Origin: JBBRGG01 sp038240875
Lineage (GTDB): Bacteria > Planctomycetota > Phycisphaerae > Phycisphaerales > UBA1924
Length of the DNA stretch: 22,435 nt
NCBI GenBank assembly: GCA_038240875.1
Contig: JBBRGG010000018.1
Coordinates: 1-22,435 of the forward strand
Direction of reading: 5' to 3'
Part shown: piece after piece, positions 15,290-22,435 of the stretch
How the letters are laid out: each line of letters opens with the position of its first letter
How positions within the stretch are numbered: position 1 is the stretch's first letter
The notes under the pieces: model-generated
Told to the model about the DNA's origin: nothing
Databases searched by the model: none
The model's input: the letters and a program-made list of their open reading frames with translations, nothing else
Position numbers and translations under genes: made by a program

Positions 15290-16540
15290 TCACTCTCGCA
15301 TCCAGCGTTCGACTTCATCGGCAGTCTTTGGGATGTCGCGCGTGAGGACTTCGCACCCGCCATGCGTCACGAGAACATCGTCTTCGATGCGGACGCCGAG
15401 GGCTTCATCAAGGAGGTAGAGGCCCGGCTCGATGGTGATGACCATACCGGGCTGGAGTGGGCCGTCGGGTGTGATGTCGTGGGTTTCGAGGCCGAGTTGA
15501 TGGCCTATGCCGTGGAGATAGGCGTCTTGAAGTTTTTCGCGGCGGAAAATATCGCGTGAAGCCTTATCTACTTCGTACATCGTTACCCCCGGCTTGACTG
15601 CGGCGATCGAGGCAAGTTGTGCTTCGAGGACCAAGTTATAGATGTACTTCTGGCGGTCGGAGAAGGTGCCATTGGTGGGGAAGGCGCGTGTGACATCTGC
15701 GTGATACCCGGCGACTTTGGTGCCCGCGTCGATGACTAAGACTTGGTTGGCAAGGATGGGTGCGTTGTTGGCGCGATAGTGGAGAACGCAGGCGTTAGCG
15801 CCGGTGCCGACGATTGGGCCATAGGCGTGACCGTCGCCGCCGGCGTCCTCGAATGCGCGAGTGATTGCACGAGTGACATCGGTTTCGTTTGCGCCAGGTT
15901 TGATCGTGCGCGCTGCGGCGTCGTATCCGGCTTTGGTTGCGCGCATTGCCGCACGCATGATGGCGATTTCTTCTTCGCCTTTGATGGCGCGAAGGCGAGC
16001 GAGTAGGTCGGTCTTATCTTCGATTGCTACGCCTGGGATTCGTTCTGCGGCCTTGCGGAACGTGACAAGATCGGGCGACACGGGCGCTTCGTGCCTTGCG
16101 AACTGGTGCAAGCACGCGGCACGCTTGCTCCTGCGGATTGCACCGGAAAAGATCGTGGAAAAGCTGGATGTGCGCTGGACGGTATCAAAGCCATGGCGCG
16201 ACTTGAGCGCCGAGTTGATCGGGTCGCGGTAGCCTTCCCATGCTTCGAGTTCGATATCGCGTGGCTTTAGGAAGAGGACGCACCCACGTTCGGGATTCTC
16301 GGCTCTCGCGTCAAAGAGAAGGATTGCACCAGGTTCATTTGCGATGCCGGTGAGGTAGAAGAAGGATGGTTCGACCTGAAAGTCTTCGCTGTGAGCGTCG
16401 CCCGCGTAGACAATGCCGACTGCTCCTTCGAGCGCGGTTTGCACGCGACGGCGGCGGGCTTGATACTCCGTGACGTTGACGGCGAGCTTTGCACCTTGGC
16501 TAATTTGATCAGTTTGACTTTGTTGAACAGTGTGCGTCAT
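15290..16540 (-). CDS. pepP: Xaa-Pro aminopeptidase (M24B, aminopeptidase P family)
   Basis: The 416-residue enzyme removes an N-terminal residue next to proline. The N-terminal domain (about 20-160) is the aminopeptidase P type, with FFYLTGIANEPGAILLF and LFLKPRD. The pita-bread catalytic domain carries the five metal ligands: Asp in VLVIDAGT, Asp in GYHADVTRAF, His in YLHGIGHQLGLETHD, Glu in TIEPGLY and Glu in GVRIEDDVLV, binding two Mn or similar ions. It begins 28 bases after the tilS stop, so the two genes are likely co-transcribed. AAGGA lies about 10 bases before the ATG. The length and domains are normal for bacterial PepP. Confidence 0.92.
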   Translation of the reverse strand: MTHTVQQSQTDQISQGAKLAVNVTEYQARRRRVQTALEGAVGIVYAGDAHSEDFQVEPSFFYLTGIANEPGAILLFDARAENPERGCVLFLKPRDIELEAWEGYRDPINSALKSRHGFDTVQRTSSFSTIFSGAIRRSKRAACLHQFARHEAPVSPDLVTFRKAAERIPGVAIEDKTDLLARLRAIKGEEEIAIMRAAMRATKAGYDAAARTIKPGANETDVTRAITRAFEDAGGDGHAYGPIVGTGANACVLHYRANNAPILANQVLVIDAGTKVAGYHADVTRAFPTNGTFSDRQKYIYNLVLEAQLASIAAVKPGVTMYEVDKASRDIFRREKLQDAYLHGIGHQLGLETHDITPDGPLQPGMVITIEPGLYLLDEALGVRIEDDVLVTHGGCEVLTRDIPKTADEVERWMRE

Positions 16541-16568
16541 GTGGACGAAGTCCTTGTAAAAGAATCAG

Positions 16569-17816
16569 TCATAGACGCGATTGATTCCATTGAGCCTTTG
16601 CAACCGGCTCGATGCGCACCCAATCACGCGTGATGTGCACGACCGCTCGGCCAAGGGTCACGCGGCGTGGATGCCCCTTGGCATCATGCACAAGTGTAAC
16701 CAGGTTTCGCAAGGAGTCCGAACCGATAGCGTCCATGCTTTTGGCTTTGGTAACGCTACGGATCGCGCGATGCAAGACCTCGGCGACGACGTAGGCAGAC
16801 TCGTGGCGCAGGCCGTTGATTGGCTTTACTTTGGATCGGTTGCCACGGGCCCATTGGATGGCGTCGCCTTCGACGTGCCTTTGATCCCACACGACCTTGA
16901 CCAAAGGTTCGACCGCGCGAACCAAGTCGGCGGCGTGTTCGGCAAGGCTGGCGAAGTTTGCCTGGGCTCCGGGCAATCGTTCATCGAGTGTTGGCAGAAC
17001 TACGTGCCGAAGCCATGAGCGCGTACGCGTAGTATCAGCGTTGGTCGCGTCTAGATTCCAATCCCAGCCCGCGAGTTTGCAGATTCGCTCGCACGCGCCG
17101 CGCGAAACGCCAAGCATTGGCCGGATCAGTGTGATTGCGTGTGGTATTGAAGTAAGTTCGTTAATGAACATGCGCTTGGAGTGTGACGCGATGCCTCGAA
17201 GGCCGCGGATGCTTGTGCCACGCATGATGCGCATGAGGACGGTCTCGGCTTGGTCGTCGGCGTGGTGTGCGGTGGCAAGGGTGTGCACGCCGATTTGATT
17301 GCAGAGGCGAGCGAGCGCGTCGTAACGAAGATCGCGTGCGACGGCTTCGAGATTACGGCTGGATTGATTGGTTTCGGTGGCGAGCTTGGCGGGGAAGACT
17401 TCGGCATGGATGAATTCCACGCCGAGGTAAGTTGCGAGTTGTTGAGTGCGGGCGCAGTCTTGCTGGGCTTCTTCCCGCGTGCGCAGATCGTGAACGATGT
17501 GGCCAAGGACGAGTCGGTGGGTTGCTTTGGGTTGTGGCTGAGTTCGTGTTAATGTGATTGATGTGGTTGATGTGGTTGATGTGGTTGATGTGGTTGATGT
17601 AGATGATGCTGAGCTGTTCGCTGGAGTCAAGTTTGATCCGACTGCTGCGGCGAGCGCGATTGCAAGTGCGCTCGAATCACACCCACCTGAGCACGCGATA
17701 AGTGTGCCTTGATCGGCTTGGGCATTGTGCTGAGATAGGCGTCGCCATTCGCGAGCTATTGAGCGGACGCCTGGGTCTGGCCTTAGGAGCGAAATTGTTT
17801 CTCGACAGAGTGGCAC
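16569..17816 (-). CDS. tilS: tRNA(Ile)-lysidine synthetase
   Basis: TilS attaches lysine to C34 of tRNA-Ile(CAU) so that it reads AUA, and is normally essential. Of 415 residues, the N-terminal ATPase domain has the PP-loop SGGCDS (43-48), later HHADDQAETVLMRIMRG and IRPMLG, all classical. The C-terminal part is the substrate-binding region. Between the PP-loop and the next strand lies an unusual Ser/Thr stretch (about 67-90) with TTS units encoded by a 9-bp tandem repeat. The usual NHGLR motif is VHDLR here. The start is GTG 17816 because no later Met precedes the PP-loop; the ribosome-binding site is weak. It is divergent from the gene at 17902. Confidence 0.9.
   Translation of the reverse strand: MPLCRETISLLRPDPGVRSIAREWRRLSQHNAQADQGTLIACSGGCDSSALAIALAAAVGSNLTPANSSASSTSTTSTTSTTSTTSITLTRTQPQPKATHRLVLGHIVHDLRTREEAQQDCARTQQLATYLGVEFIHAEVFPAKLATETNQSSRNLEAVARDLRYDALARLCNQIGVHTLATAHHADDQAETVLMRIMRGTSIRGLRGIASHSKRMFINELTSIPHAITLIRPMLGVSRGACERICKLAGWDWNLDATNADTTRTRSWLRHVVLPTLDERLPGAQANFASLAEHAADLVRAVEPLVKVVWDQRHVEGDAIQWARGNRSKVKPINGLRHESAYVVAEVLHRAIRSVTKAKSMDAIGSDSLRNLVTLVHDAKGHPRRVTLGRAVVHITRDWVRIEPVAKAQWNQSRL
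17551..17604 (-). repeat. 9-bp tandem repeat inside tilS
   Basis: GATGTGGTT occurs four times exactly (17560-17595), flanked by imperfect copies on both sides. In the tilS frame it encodes Thr-Thr-Ser units located between conserved ATPase motifs. Confidence 0.95.
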
Positions 17817-17888
17817 GAGGTACTGTAGAATGATTCAGGTCCGAACCGGGGCGGAGCCGCCGAGGGACAGTTGCTGCCGACTATTGCC

Positions 17889-17904
17889 AAGGAGGGCACG
17901 CGTG
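17889..17904 (+). promoter_or_regulatory. Strong ribosome-binding site fixing a GTG start
   Basis: AAGGAGG (17889-17895) stands 6 bases before GTG at 17902. It makes this GTG the best start for the HTH protein, ahead of the upstream ATG at 17830 or the downstream ATG at 17944. Confidence 0.8.
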
Positions 17905-18972
17905 AAGACTAGTAGAGATCAACAATCGCAAATCGCGAGCGTGATGAATACCGAAACTGCGGAAGAAGAGACTCACCAAATAGTTGGCCCGCAGGTTGGC
18001 CCGCAATTTGGGCCGCAGGTTGAACCAACATTGAAATCAAATGAAGCCGATGTGGTGATCGTGCCACCGACACCCGACCACACGCAAACCTCGCCTGTCA
18101 ACCAAATGCCATATGAATCAAGCATGCCTTTGATGGATTCCAAACTATTCACTGATGAGGTTGGCGTCGCAACAACTGGCAGTGTGAATTCGAATGGTCC
18201 AGGATCGCGTTCGCTTTCGCCAAGTGAATGGATGGGGCAATCGTTGGTAGTCGCACTGGTGCTGGGCGGCGTCGCGCTTGTTGCGTATGGATGGAAATGC
18301 CGAATGCTCGCGCGTTCAGGGATGAACTCGCGGACAGCGCAGTTGGCTCGTCACGATTCGGCTCGTCACGATCAGGCTGGACGTGATTTGGCTGGACGTG
18401 ATTTGGCTGGACGTGATTTGGCTGGACGTGATTTGGCACAGGCTCAGCGTTCACGCGTGCCACAGGCTCGCACGGCACAAGGCACGCCCTTTGATCGCAG
18501 CGAACTAAACTCAACGGCGCCTCAACCCACGGCACGAACCCTTCCCAGCGATCTTCGCGAAGAGCTCGACCAACTTCATCAGCACATCGCCAACCATCGC
18601 GAAGAGATCAATTCGCTTGCGCAACTCTTCGACAATTTGCACACACAGCACGAGCAACTACGCAGTCAGTTAAGCACGCACACACGCGAGAGTGCCTTGC
18701 AGGCACAGCCGGGCAATGGTCCAGCGCACGGGTTTGCTAGCCGTGACTCGGCACGCAGCTTTCATGTAGAACCCAAGTCGTTCTCACAAAGCGGGCAACA
18801 GCGAGCGAGCACTGAAGACGTGACCAATTCGCAAGAAGCCATGCAGCGGCGGGTGCTCGCGCTCGCGGATCGTGGCATGAGTGTCATCGCGATTTCGCGC
18901 GACGTAGGCATGCCTACGGGCCAGATCGAACTCATCATGAACCTTCGGCGGGCGTCAACATCGCAGGCTTGA
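17902..18972 (+). CDS. Uncharacterised membrane, coiled-coil and helix-turn-helix protein
   Basis: I do not recognise a full-length family for this 356-residue protein. The first ~110 residues are polar, with a three-fold VGPQ-type repeat. One transmembrane helix at about 112-131 (SLVVALVLGGVALVAYGW) follows. Next come six AGRDL-type pentapeptides encoded by a 15-bp tandem repeat (about 149-178), then a coiled coil at about 216-264 (LREELDQLHQHIANHREEIN). The C-terminus (about 314-350, VLALADRGMSVIAISRD then MPTGQIELIMNLRR) looks like the helix-turn-helix that ends DUF2802/DUF6115-type membrane proteins, whose role is poorly known. A membrane anchor plus a cytoplasmic DNA- or protein-binding end is inferred. 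It diverges from tilS with 85 bases between. Confidence 0.75.
   Translation: MKTSRDQQSQIASVMNTETAEEETHQIVGPQVGPQFGPQVEPTLKSNEADVVIVPPTPDHTQTSPVNQMPYESSMPLMDSKLFTDEVGVATTGSVNSNGPGSRSLSPSEWMGQSLVVALVLGGVALVAYGWKCRMLARSGMNSRTAQLARHDSARHDQAGRDLAGRDLAGRDLAGRDLAQAQRSRVPQARTAQGTPFDRSELNSTAPQPTARTLPSDLREELDQLHQHIANHREEINSLAQLFDNLHTQHEQLRSQLSTHTRESALQAQPGNGPAHGFASRDSARSFHVEPKSFSQSGQQRASTEDVTNSQEAMQRRVLALADRGMSVIAISRDVGMPTGQIELIMNLRRASTSQA
17983..18018 (+). repeat. 12-bp repeat encoding VGPQ units
   Basis: Three in-frame 12-base units encode VGPQ, VGPQ and FGPQ near the N-terminus of the HTH protein. Confidence 0.85.
18346..18435 (+). repeat. 15-bp tandem repeat, six units
   Basis: Four exact copies of GCTGGACGTGATTTG (18376-18435) follow two diverged copies (18346-18375). 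They encode ARHDS, ARHDQ and four AGRDL units just after the transmembrane helix. Confidence 0.95.
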
Positions 18973-19144
18973 GGCCGCTAATCCAAGATAAGTTAGAGCG
19001 CGAACTCTTAAACGAATCATTCTTGAAACACGGCCGAAACTCGCGCAAAGAAATAAAGCTAAATCCAACTCTCGCAGAGAGGTAATACCCAAGACAGACC
19101 TGATTACAAATTAGATTCGAATCACAACTCATGTGGCGTCCGAA

Positions 19145-20185
19145 TTATGCGCTCGATGTCGCATTACGATTTACCTTGCAAATCACCTTGCGAGTCACCG
19201 CGTCGAGTGCAAGCACCTCAAAGATGACATGGGCCGCGAAGAAGGCTGTAATTCCTGCGACATCTCGATCCGGGAGCACTTCGACAACATCACCGCCCAC
19301 AACATTGAGCCCGGCACACCTGCGAAGCAAGCCAAGCGCCTGCGCCGATGTGAGCCCACCCGGGCAAAGCGTGCCCGTGCCTGGCGCGAAGGCTGGGTCG
19401 AGCGCGTCGACATCGAACGTGACATACGCGGGGCGGTTTTTATTCGTGGCGACAAAGTCAAGCACTGCTGCGCGAGCCGTCCCTTCATCTTCGATGACGA
19501 CTTCGGCGGGAAGGATCTGGATGCCAGTGGACCGTGCATAGTCCAGATCGCTCGCAGCGTTCAGAGGCCCGCGCACGCCTATCGACAGCATCGCCTTGGG
19601 GTCGATCAACCCTTCTTCGATAGCACGGCGGAAGGGCGAGGCATGGCCCCAAGTTGCGCCCCATACGCTATCGACCGTGTCGAGGTGTGCATCAAAGTGA
19701 ACCACCGCGAGGCCTTGCTGTGGGCCGAGCTTGCCTGCGGCTCGCAAGCGTGCGACCGTTGCCTTTATGTTGGCGTACGCGATGGAGTGATCGCCGCCGA
19801 CGGCGAAGAGCTTAGCGGGTGCTGAATTCGCAGGGTTTTGCGTGAGTTCGGCGGCCCAGGTCGCTACGCCATCGAGTGCGGCTTTGAGTTCGTACGGGCT
19901 CACTGGTGCGTCGCCCGCGTCAGCAATTGACAGAACTTCGCACACGTCCACTTCGTGGATAATGTGGAATCGCTTGACGTATTGCGACGCGTCACGCACG
20001 GCTCTTGGCCCAAACCGTGCACCGGGGCGATAGGTGACGCCAGCATCGTGGGGCACGCCAAAGATGAGCCAATCGAGCGCCGAGGCTTCAGTCAGAGAGA
20101 GGGTTTCGAGAAGTGGATAGCGGCAGAAGGTGCTCACGCCCGCAAAGCGAGGGGTACGGCGAGGATCGGGAAGTCGCGTTGGCAT
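19145..20185 (-). CDS. Ureohydrolase (arginase/agmatinase family)
   Basis: This 346-residue enzyme hydrolyses a guanidino compound to urea plus an amine. The binuclear Mn site is visible: GGDHS (130-134), FDAHLD (164-169) and FDVDALDP (257-264, ligands D258 and D260). The family's FAPGTGT follows. GVTYRPGARFGPRAVRDAS, GHASPFRRAIEEGLIDP and SIGVRG look closer to agmatinase and guanidinobutyrase than to arginase, but guanidinopropionase or guanidine hydrolase cannot be excluded. The gene lies downstream of astD on the same strand, after a 332-base gap, and supports arginine or guanidino-compound breakdown in this region. No ribosome-binding site is evident before the ATG. Confidence 0.88.
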   Translation of the reverse strand: MPTRLPDPRRTPRFAGVSTFCRYPLLETLSLTEASALDWLIFGVPHDAGVTYRPGARFGPRAVRDASQYVKRFHIIHEVDVCEVLSIADAGDAPVSPYELKAALDGVATWAAELTQNPANSAPAKLFAVGGDHSIAYANIKATVARLRAAGKLGPQQGLAVVHFDAHLDTVDSVWGATWGHASPFRRAIEEGLIDPKAMLSIGVRGPLNAASDLDYARSTGIQILPAEVVIEDEGTARAAVLDFVATNKNRPAYVTFDVDALDPAFAPGTGTLCPGGLTSAQALGLLRRCAGLNVVGGDVVEVLPDRDVAGITAFFAAHVIFEVLALDAVTRKVICKVNRNATSSA

Positions 20186-20517
20186 GACGCCAATGTAGCG
20201 TTGCTTTCACTGGCTTGCTCGCATTACTGACTTGATGTAGTTTCCGTTACCGCTCAATTTATGCTGGTCATGCGAGCTTCGATTGCTACGGCTCTCAGGT
20301 ACTCCAGTGGGCGTGAACGCGACGGTCTGTCCAGAGTGTGGCAACAATGTCACCGGATAGACCGTTCCCGGGATGCATAGCCCATCATTCGCTGGCGTGT
20401 ATCAACCGCCACAGAATCTCTTCTAGAAGCCGCCAACTTCGATGAGTTAGATGTACTAGGACTGCGAATTTAGATCAACGTGCGCTACGCGATCTCTCAC
20501 GAATTCCTCGCAACTAC
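20186..20517. other. Gap between astD and the ureohydrolase gene
   Basis: This 332-base stretch separates the two minus-strand genes and should carry the ureohydrolase promoter, which I cannot assign. On the opposite strand it holds a short open frame with a paired CxxC motif (see the entry at 20241). No hairpin with a T run was seen for astD. Confidence 0.5.
20241..20360 (+). pseudogene. Possible remnant of a CxxC...CPECG zinc ribbon
   Basis: A 39-codon stretch between two stops reads LCWSCELRLLRLSG, then NATVCPECGNNVTG and TAG. The two cysteine pairs and CPECG resemble the CxxCGYDLRGL...CPECG zinc ribbons common at the starts of planctomycete membrane proteins. It has no ATG, the GYDLRGL part is degraded and nothing follows, so it would be a broken fragment. 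It may equally be chance. Confidence 0.3.
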
Positions 20518-22140
20518 TCACGCGTGCCACGCGACGGTCATACCCGGTGCGCCCGTAGCGACGTCCCCACTTTCGCGCATCGACGCGACCGGATAGCCGC
20601 TGTAATCCAAGCTGAAAGCGCCCGCCGGGCGATGATTGCCGGAAAGCCCTAGGCCGCCAAAGGGCAGCGCGCTGCTCGCGCCAGCGGTCCCTGTGTTGAT
20701 GTTGATGCACCCGGCGCGAGCTTCATCAAAGAAGCTTTCCGCCGCAGCGTTGTCTGTAGTGAAGATCGACGCCGCAAGGCCGAAGCGTGTTGCATTAGCT
20801 TGCTCGATTGCTTCATCGAGCGTGTTTACAACAGAAACGCGAACAACTGGGCCGAAGATCTCTTCGTCGATCCCGGCGTGTGCCCAAAGTGCGAGGCCAC
20901 TCGCACCGCCTTCGCCTGCCCCTACTGCTTCTGCCCCTACTGCTTCAAATCGGTCAACTCGCACGACGCCCGGCGAGACGAACCAGCCTTGGTCATGCAC
21001 TTGTGCCTGGAGTCGTTCGCAAGGCACGAGCACCTGTCCACCGGTACGCTGCATCGCCGCAAACGACGCGAGGACGCTATTCATCGCCCCTGCCGAAACC
21101 AGCGGACCCATGAAGATTGGCTTTGACGTGTCCGCTGGATCGCCGATTGTTAGATCTCTCGCGCCCTTGCACAAGGCCTCGATAAACTTCTCGGCAAACC
21201 GTGGCTCGTTCACGCTGCCACGCTGCACGATAATCCGCCGCGTGCATGTGCAGCGCTGGCCCGTGGTGATAAACGCGCAGCGAACGCACTCGGTCAGGGC
21301 CTGCAATGGATCTGCGTCGGCGAGCACCACAGCAGCGTTGTTCCCACCCATTTCGAGCGCGACGAGCCTACCCGGTCGATCCAAGTTTGCCTGCATGATT
21401 GCACGGCCAACGGGCCACGAACCCGTGAACATGATCGCGTCGATGCCTTCGTGTGACACCAAAGCCCGCGCGACATCCGCGCCGCCTTGGACGACGTTGA
21501 CGACGCCCGCCGCGAGTTGGTCGCCAATCTCATCGCGGATCGCTTCATGCAACCAAGAACCGAGCAAACGCCCGACTCCTGGAGCCTTGTCGCTGGGCTT
21601 GAACACAACCGTGTTTCCGATCGCGAGCGCGGGAACGATGTGCCCATTGGGCAAGTGCGCGGGAAAGTTGTAAGGCCCCACTACCGCCGCGACGCCATGA
21701 GGCTTAAAGACGCACCTGCCCGCACGTGTGCCCACCGGCGCGACATCAAAGCCAGCGACTCGCGCCCACGCGCCGCGCGGATCAAGCGTGATGCTTACTT
21801 TCGTCGCGAGTAACTTTGCCTCGGCGAGCGCGTCCCAGTACACCTTGCCGACTTCGTCGCGGATCAACGCCGCCATCTCGGCCTCGCGGCTGGTGGCAAT
21901 AGTCGCAAAACGCTTTAGCGCGGCGAAGCGTTTCTCTTCACCCGCGCGCCGCCATGCTGGTAACGCAGCTCTTGCCGCCACCACTGCGAGAGCCACATTC
22001 GACACGCTTGACGCGCCGCTCCAAACTACGCGCGAAGAGTGCGCGGGGTTGCATGATTGCAATATGACTGCGTCGTTGGCGGTACGGGCATCGAGCCAGA
22101 CGCCGCCGACAAGATCTCCAAACGCCATGCCACTGTCCAT
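20518..22140 (-). CDS. astD: N-succinylglutamate 5-semialdehyde dehydrogenase
   Basis: AstD oxidises succinylglutamic semialdehyde to succinylglutamate with NAD, the fourth step of the arginine succinyltransferase pathway. The 540-residue aldehyde dehydrogenase has the oxyanion Asn in VGPYNFP (N158), K181 in VFKPSDKAPG, the NAD-domain FTGSWPVG, the general base E263 in ALEMGGNN and the nucleophile C297 in TGQRCTCTRR, the last two phrased as in AstD. The end ALPFGGLGLSGNHRPAGAF and YPVASM is diagnostic. It is about 50 residues longer than usual, partly from a two-copy 15-bp repeat encoding EAVGA units (20918-20947). AAGGAG lies 9 bases before the ATG. The preceding gene is probably astA. Confidence 0.93.
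   Translation of the reverse strand: MDSGMAFGDLVGGVWLDARTANDAVILQSCNPAHSSRVVWSGASSVSNVALAVVAARAALPAWRRAGEEKRFAALKRFATIATSREAEMAALIRDEVGKVYWDALAEAKLLATKVSITLDPRGAWARVAGFDVAPVGTRAGRCVFKPHGVAAVVGPYNFPAHLPNGHIVPALAIGNTVVFKPSDKAPGVGRLLGSWLHEAIRDEIGDQLAAGVVNVVQGGADVARALVSHEGIDAIMFTGSWPVGRAIMQANLDRPGRLVALEMGGNNAAVVLADADPLQALTECVRCAFITTGQRCTCTRRIIVQRGSVNEPRFAEKFIEALCKGARDLTIGDPADTSKPIFMGPLVSAGAMNSVLASFAAMQRTGGQVLVPCERLQAQVHDQGWFVSPGVVRVDRFEAVGAEAVGAGEGGASGLALWAHAGIDEEIFGPVVRVSVVNTLDEAIEQANATRFGLAASIFTTDNAAAESFFDEARAGCININTGTAGASSALPFGGLGLSGNHRPAGAFSLDYSGYPVASMRESGDVATGAPGMTVAWHA
20918..20947 (-). repeat. 15-bp duplication inside astD
   Basis: GCCCCTACTGCTTCT and GCCCCTACTGCTTCA are adjacent near-identical copies. 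They encode two EAVGA units in a surface insertion before the conserved EEIFGPV motif. Confidence 0.85.
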
Positions 22141-22199
22141 GCGTTCTTTCTCCTTTGTCAGACGGTTCGTGCGTTGGTCTGTGTTGCTCGCGTACAGGT

Positions 22200-22435
22200 T
22201 TACTTGCTTGGTTTGATTGCTTTGCGCAAGGCCTTCGCCCTGGCTTTTTGCGGTAAGGATGCGGTAATTGGCTCTTCCGCAATCATCCTTGGCAAAGGAG
22301 TCACGCCACCAGCAAGCCCAGGCGTAGCCCCGAGCAGCGTTGCCATTTCTTGGGTCACGCGCATCACCCAGCCATCGGATCCTTCTTGCAACATGTAAGG
22401 CCCTTCGACCGCACGAAACTCACCCTCGCTGGTCG
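22200..22435 (-). CDS. C-terminal fragment, probably arginine N-succinyltransferase
   Basis: A minus-strand frame enters from the right edge and stops at 22200, giving about 78 residues: SEGEFRAVEGPYMLQEGSDG, then VMRVTQEMATLLGATPG, then a basic tail. The pattern of FRxVxGP, a helix ending in LLGxxPG and a small closing strand resembles the C-terminal domain of AstA homologues, the first enzyme of the arginine succinyltransferase pathway. It lies 59 bases before astD on the same strand, as expected in an ast operon. The GNAT catalytic part is outside the window, so the call rests mainly on context. Confidence 0.5.
   Translation of the reverse strand, partial: TSEGEFRAVEGPYMLQEGSDGWVMRVTQEMATLLGATPGLAGGVTPLPRMIAEEPITASLPQKARAKALRKAIKPSK

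Noticed and set aside
20636..21673. Plus-strand frame of about 345 codons over astD
   Set aside because: Antisense shadow of a clearly conserved aldehyde dehydrogenase; Ser/Pro/Thr-rich sequence without domains.
1..22435. CRISPR array, tRNA, rRNA, insertion sequence or phage genes
   Set aside because: No regularly spaced repeats with unique spacers, no cloverleaf-like sequence, no transposase motif and no flanking terminal inverted repeats were seen.

Overview
The window looks like a chromosomal segment of a planctomycete, most likely Phycisphaerae. This is inferred from gene content and style only: moderate GC, many weak Shine-Dalgarno sequences, an ECF sigma factor with an RskA-type anti-sigma factor, FAS1 and OmpA envelope proteins, an RRM protein with a long poly-glycine tail, and genes with Ser/Thr/Ala-rich extensions. 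No rRNA, tRNA, transposase, phage gene or CRISPR array was seen. Most genes lie on the minus strand.

Layout. Positions 1-247: N-terminus of a membrane protein leaving the left edge. 330-716 (+): a DUF2256-DUF3253 fusion. 847-4198 (-): RskA-like anti-sigma factor, ECF sigma factor (ATGA-coupled) and a secreted two-FAS1-domain protein, followed by an OmpA/Pal-like lipoprotein (4525-5196). 5392-10217 (-): prepilin peptidase, xseB, xseA and an unrecognised secreted protein. 10622-11053 (-): RRM RNA-binding protein. 11657-12799 (+): acyl-CoA desaturase with a strong terminator. 12907-15118 (-): a decayed TetR regulator and a decayed short-chain dehydrogenase on either side of an intact histone-deacetylase-like gene. 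15290-17816 (-): tilS and an Xaa-Pro aminopeptidase. 17902-18972 (+): an unrecognised membrane/coiled-coil/HTH protein. 19145-22435 (-): a ureohydrolase, astD and probably the end of astA, suggesting arginine catabolism.

How the genes work together. The sigma/anti-sigma/FAS1 block resembles the mycobacterial SigK-RskA-MPT70/MPT83 arrangement and is the best candidate for a small envelope-response regulon. XseA and XseB are the two exonuclease VII subunits. AstD, the probable AstA and the ureohydrolase suggest arginine or guanidino-compound use.

Two themes stand out. First, several unrelated genes (xseB, tilS, astD, the secreted protein at 9222 and the HTH protein at 17902) carry short in-frame tandem DNA repeats of 9 to 18 bp. 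Second, the TetR-SDR region is a clear relic: the lesions include base-substitution stops as well as frameshifts, and a near-palindromic operator-like site survives upstream. I did not find a convincing, wholly new multi-gene system; the least explained genes are 9222-10217 and 17902-18972.
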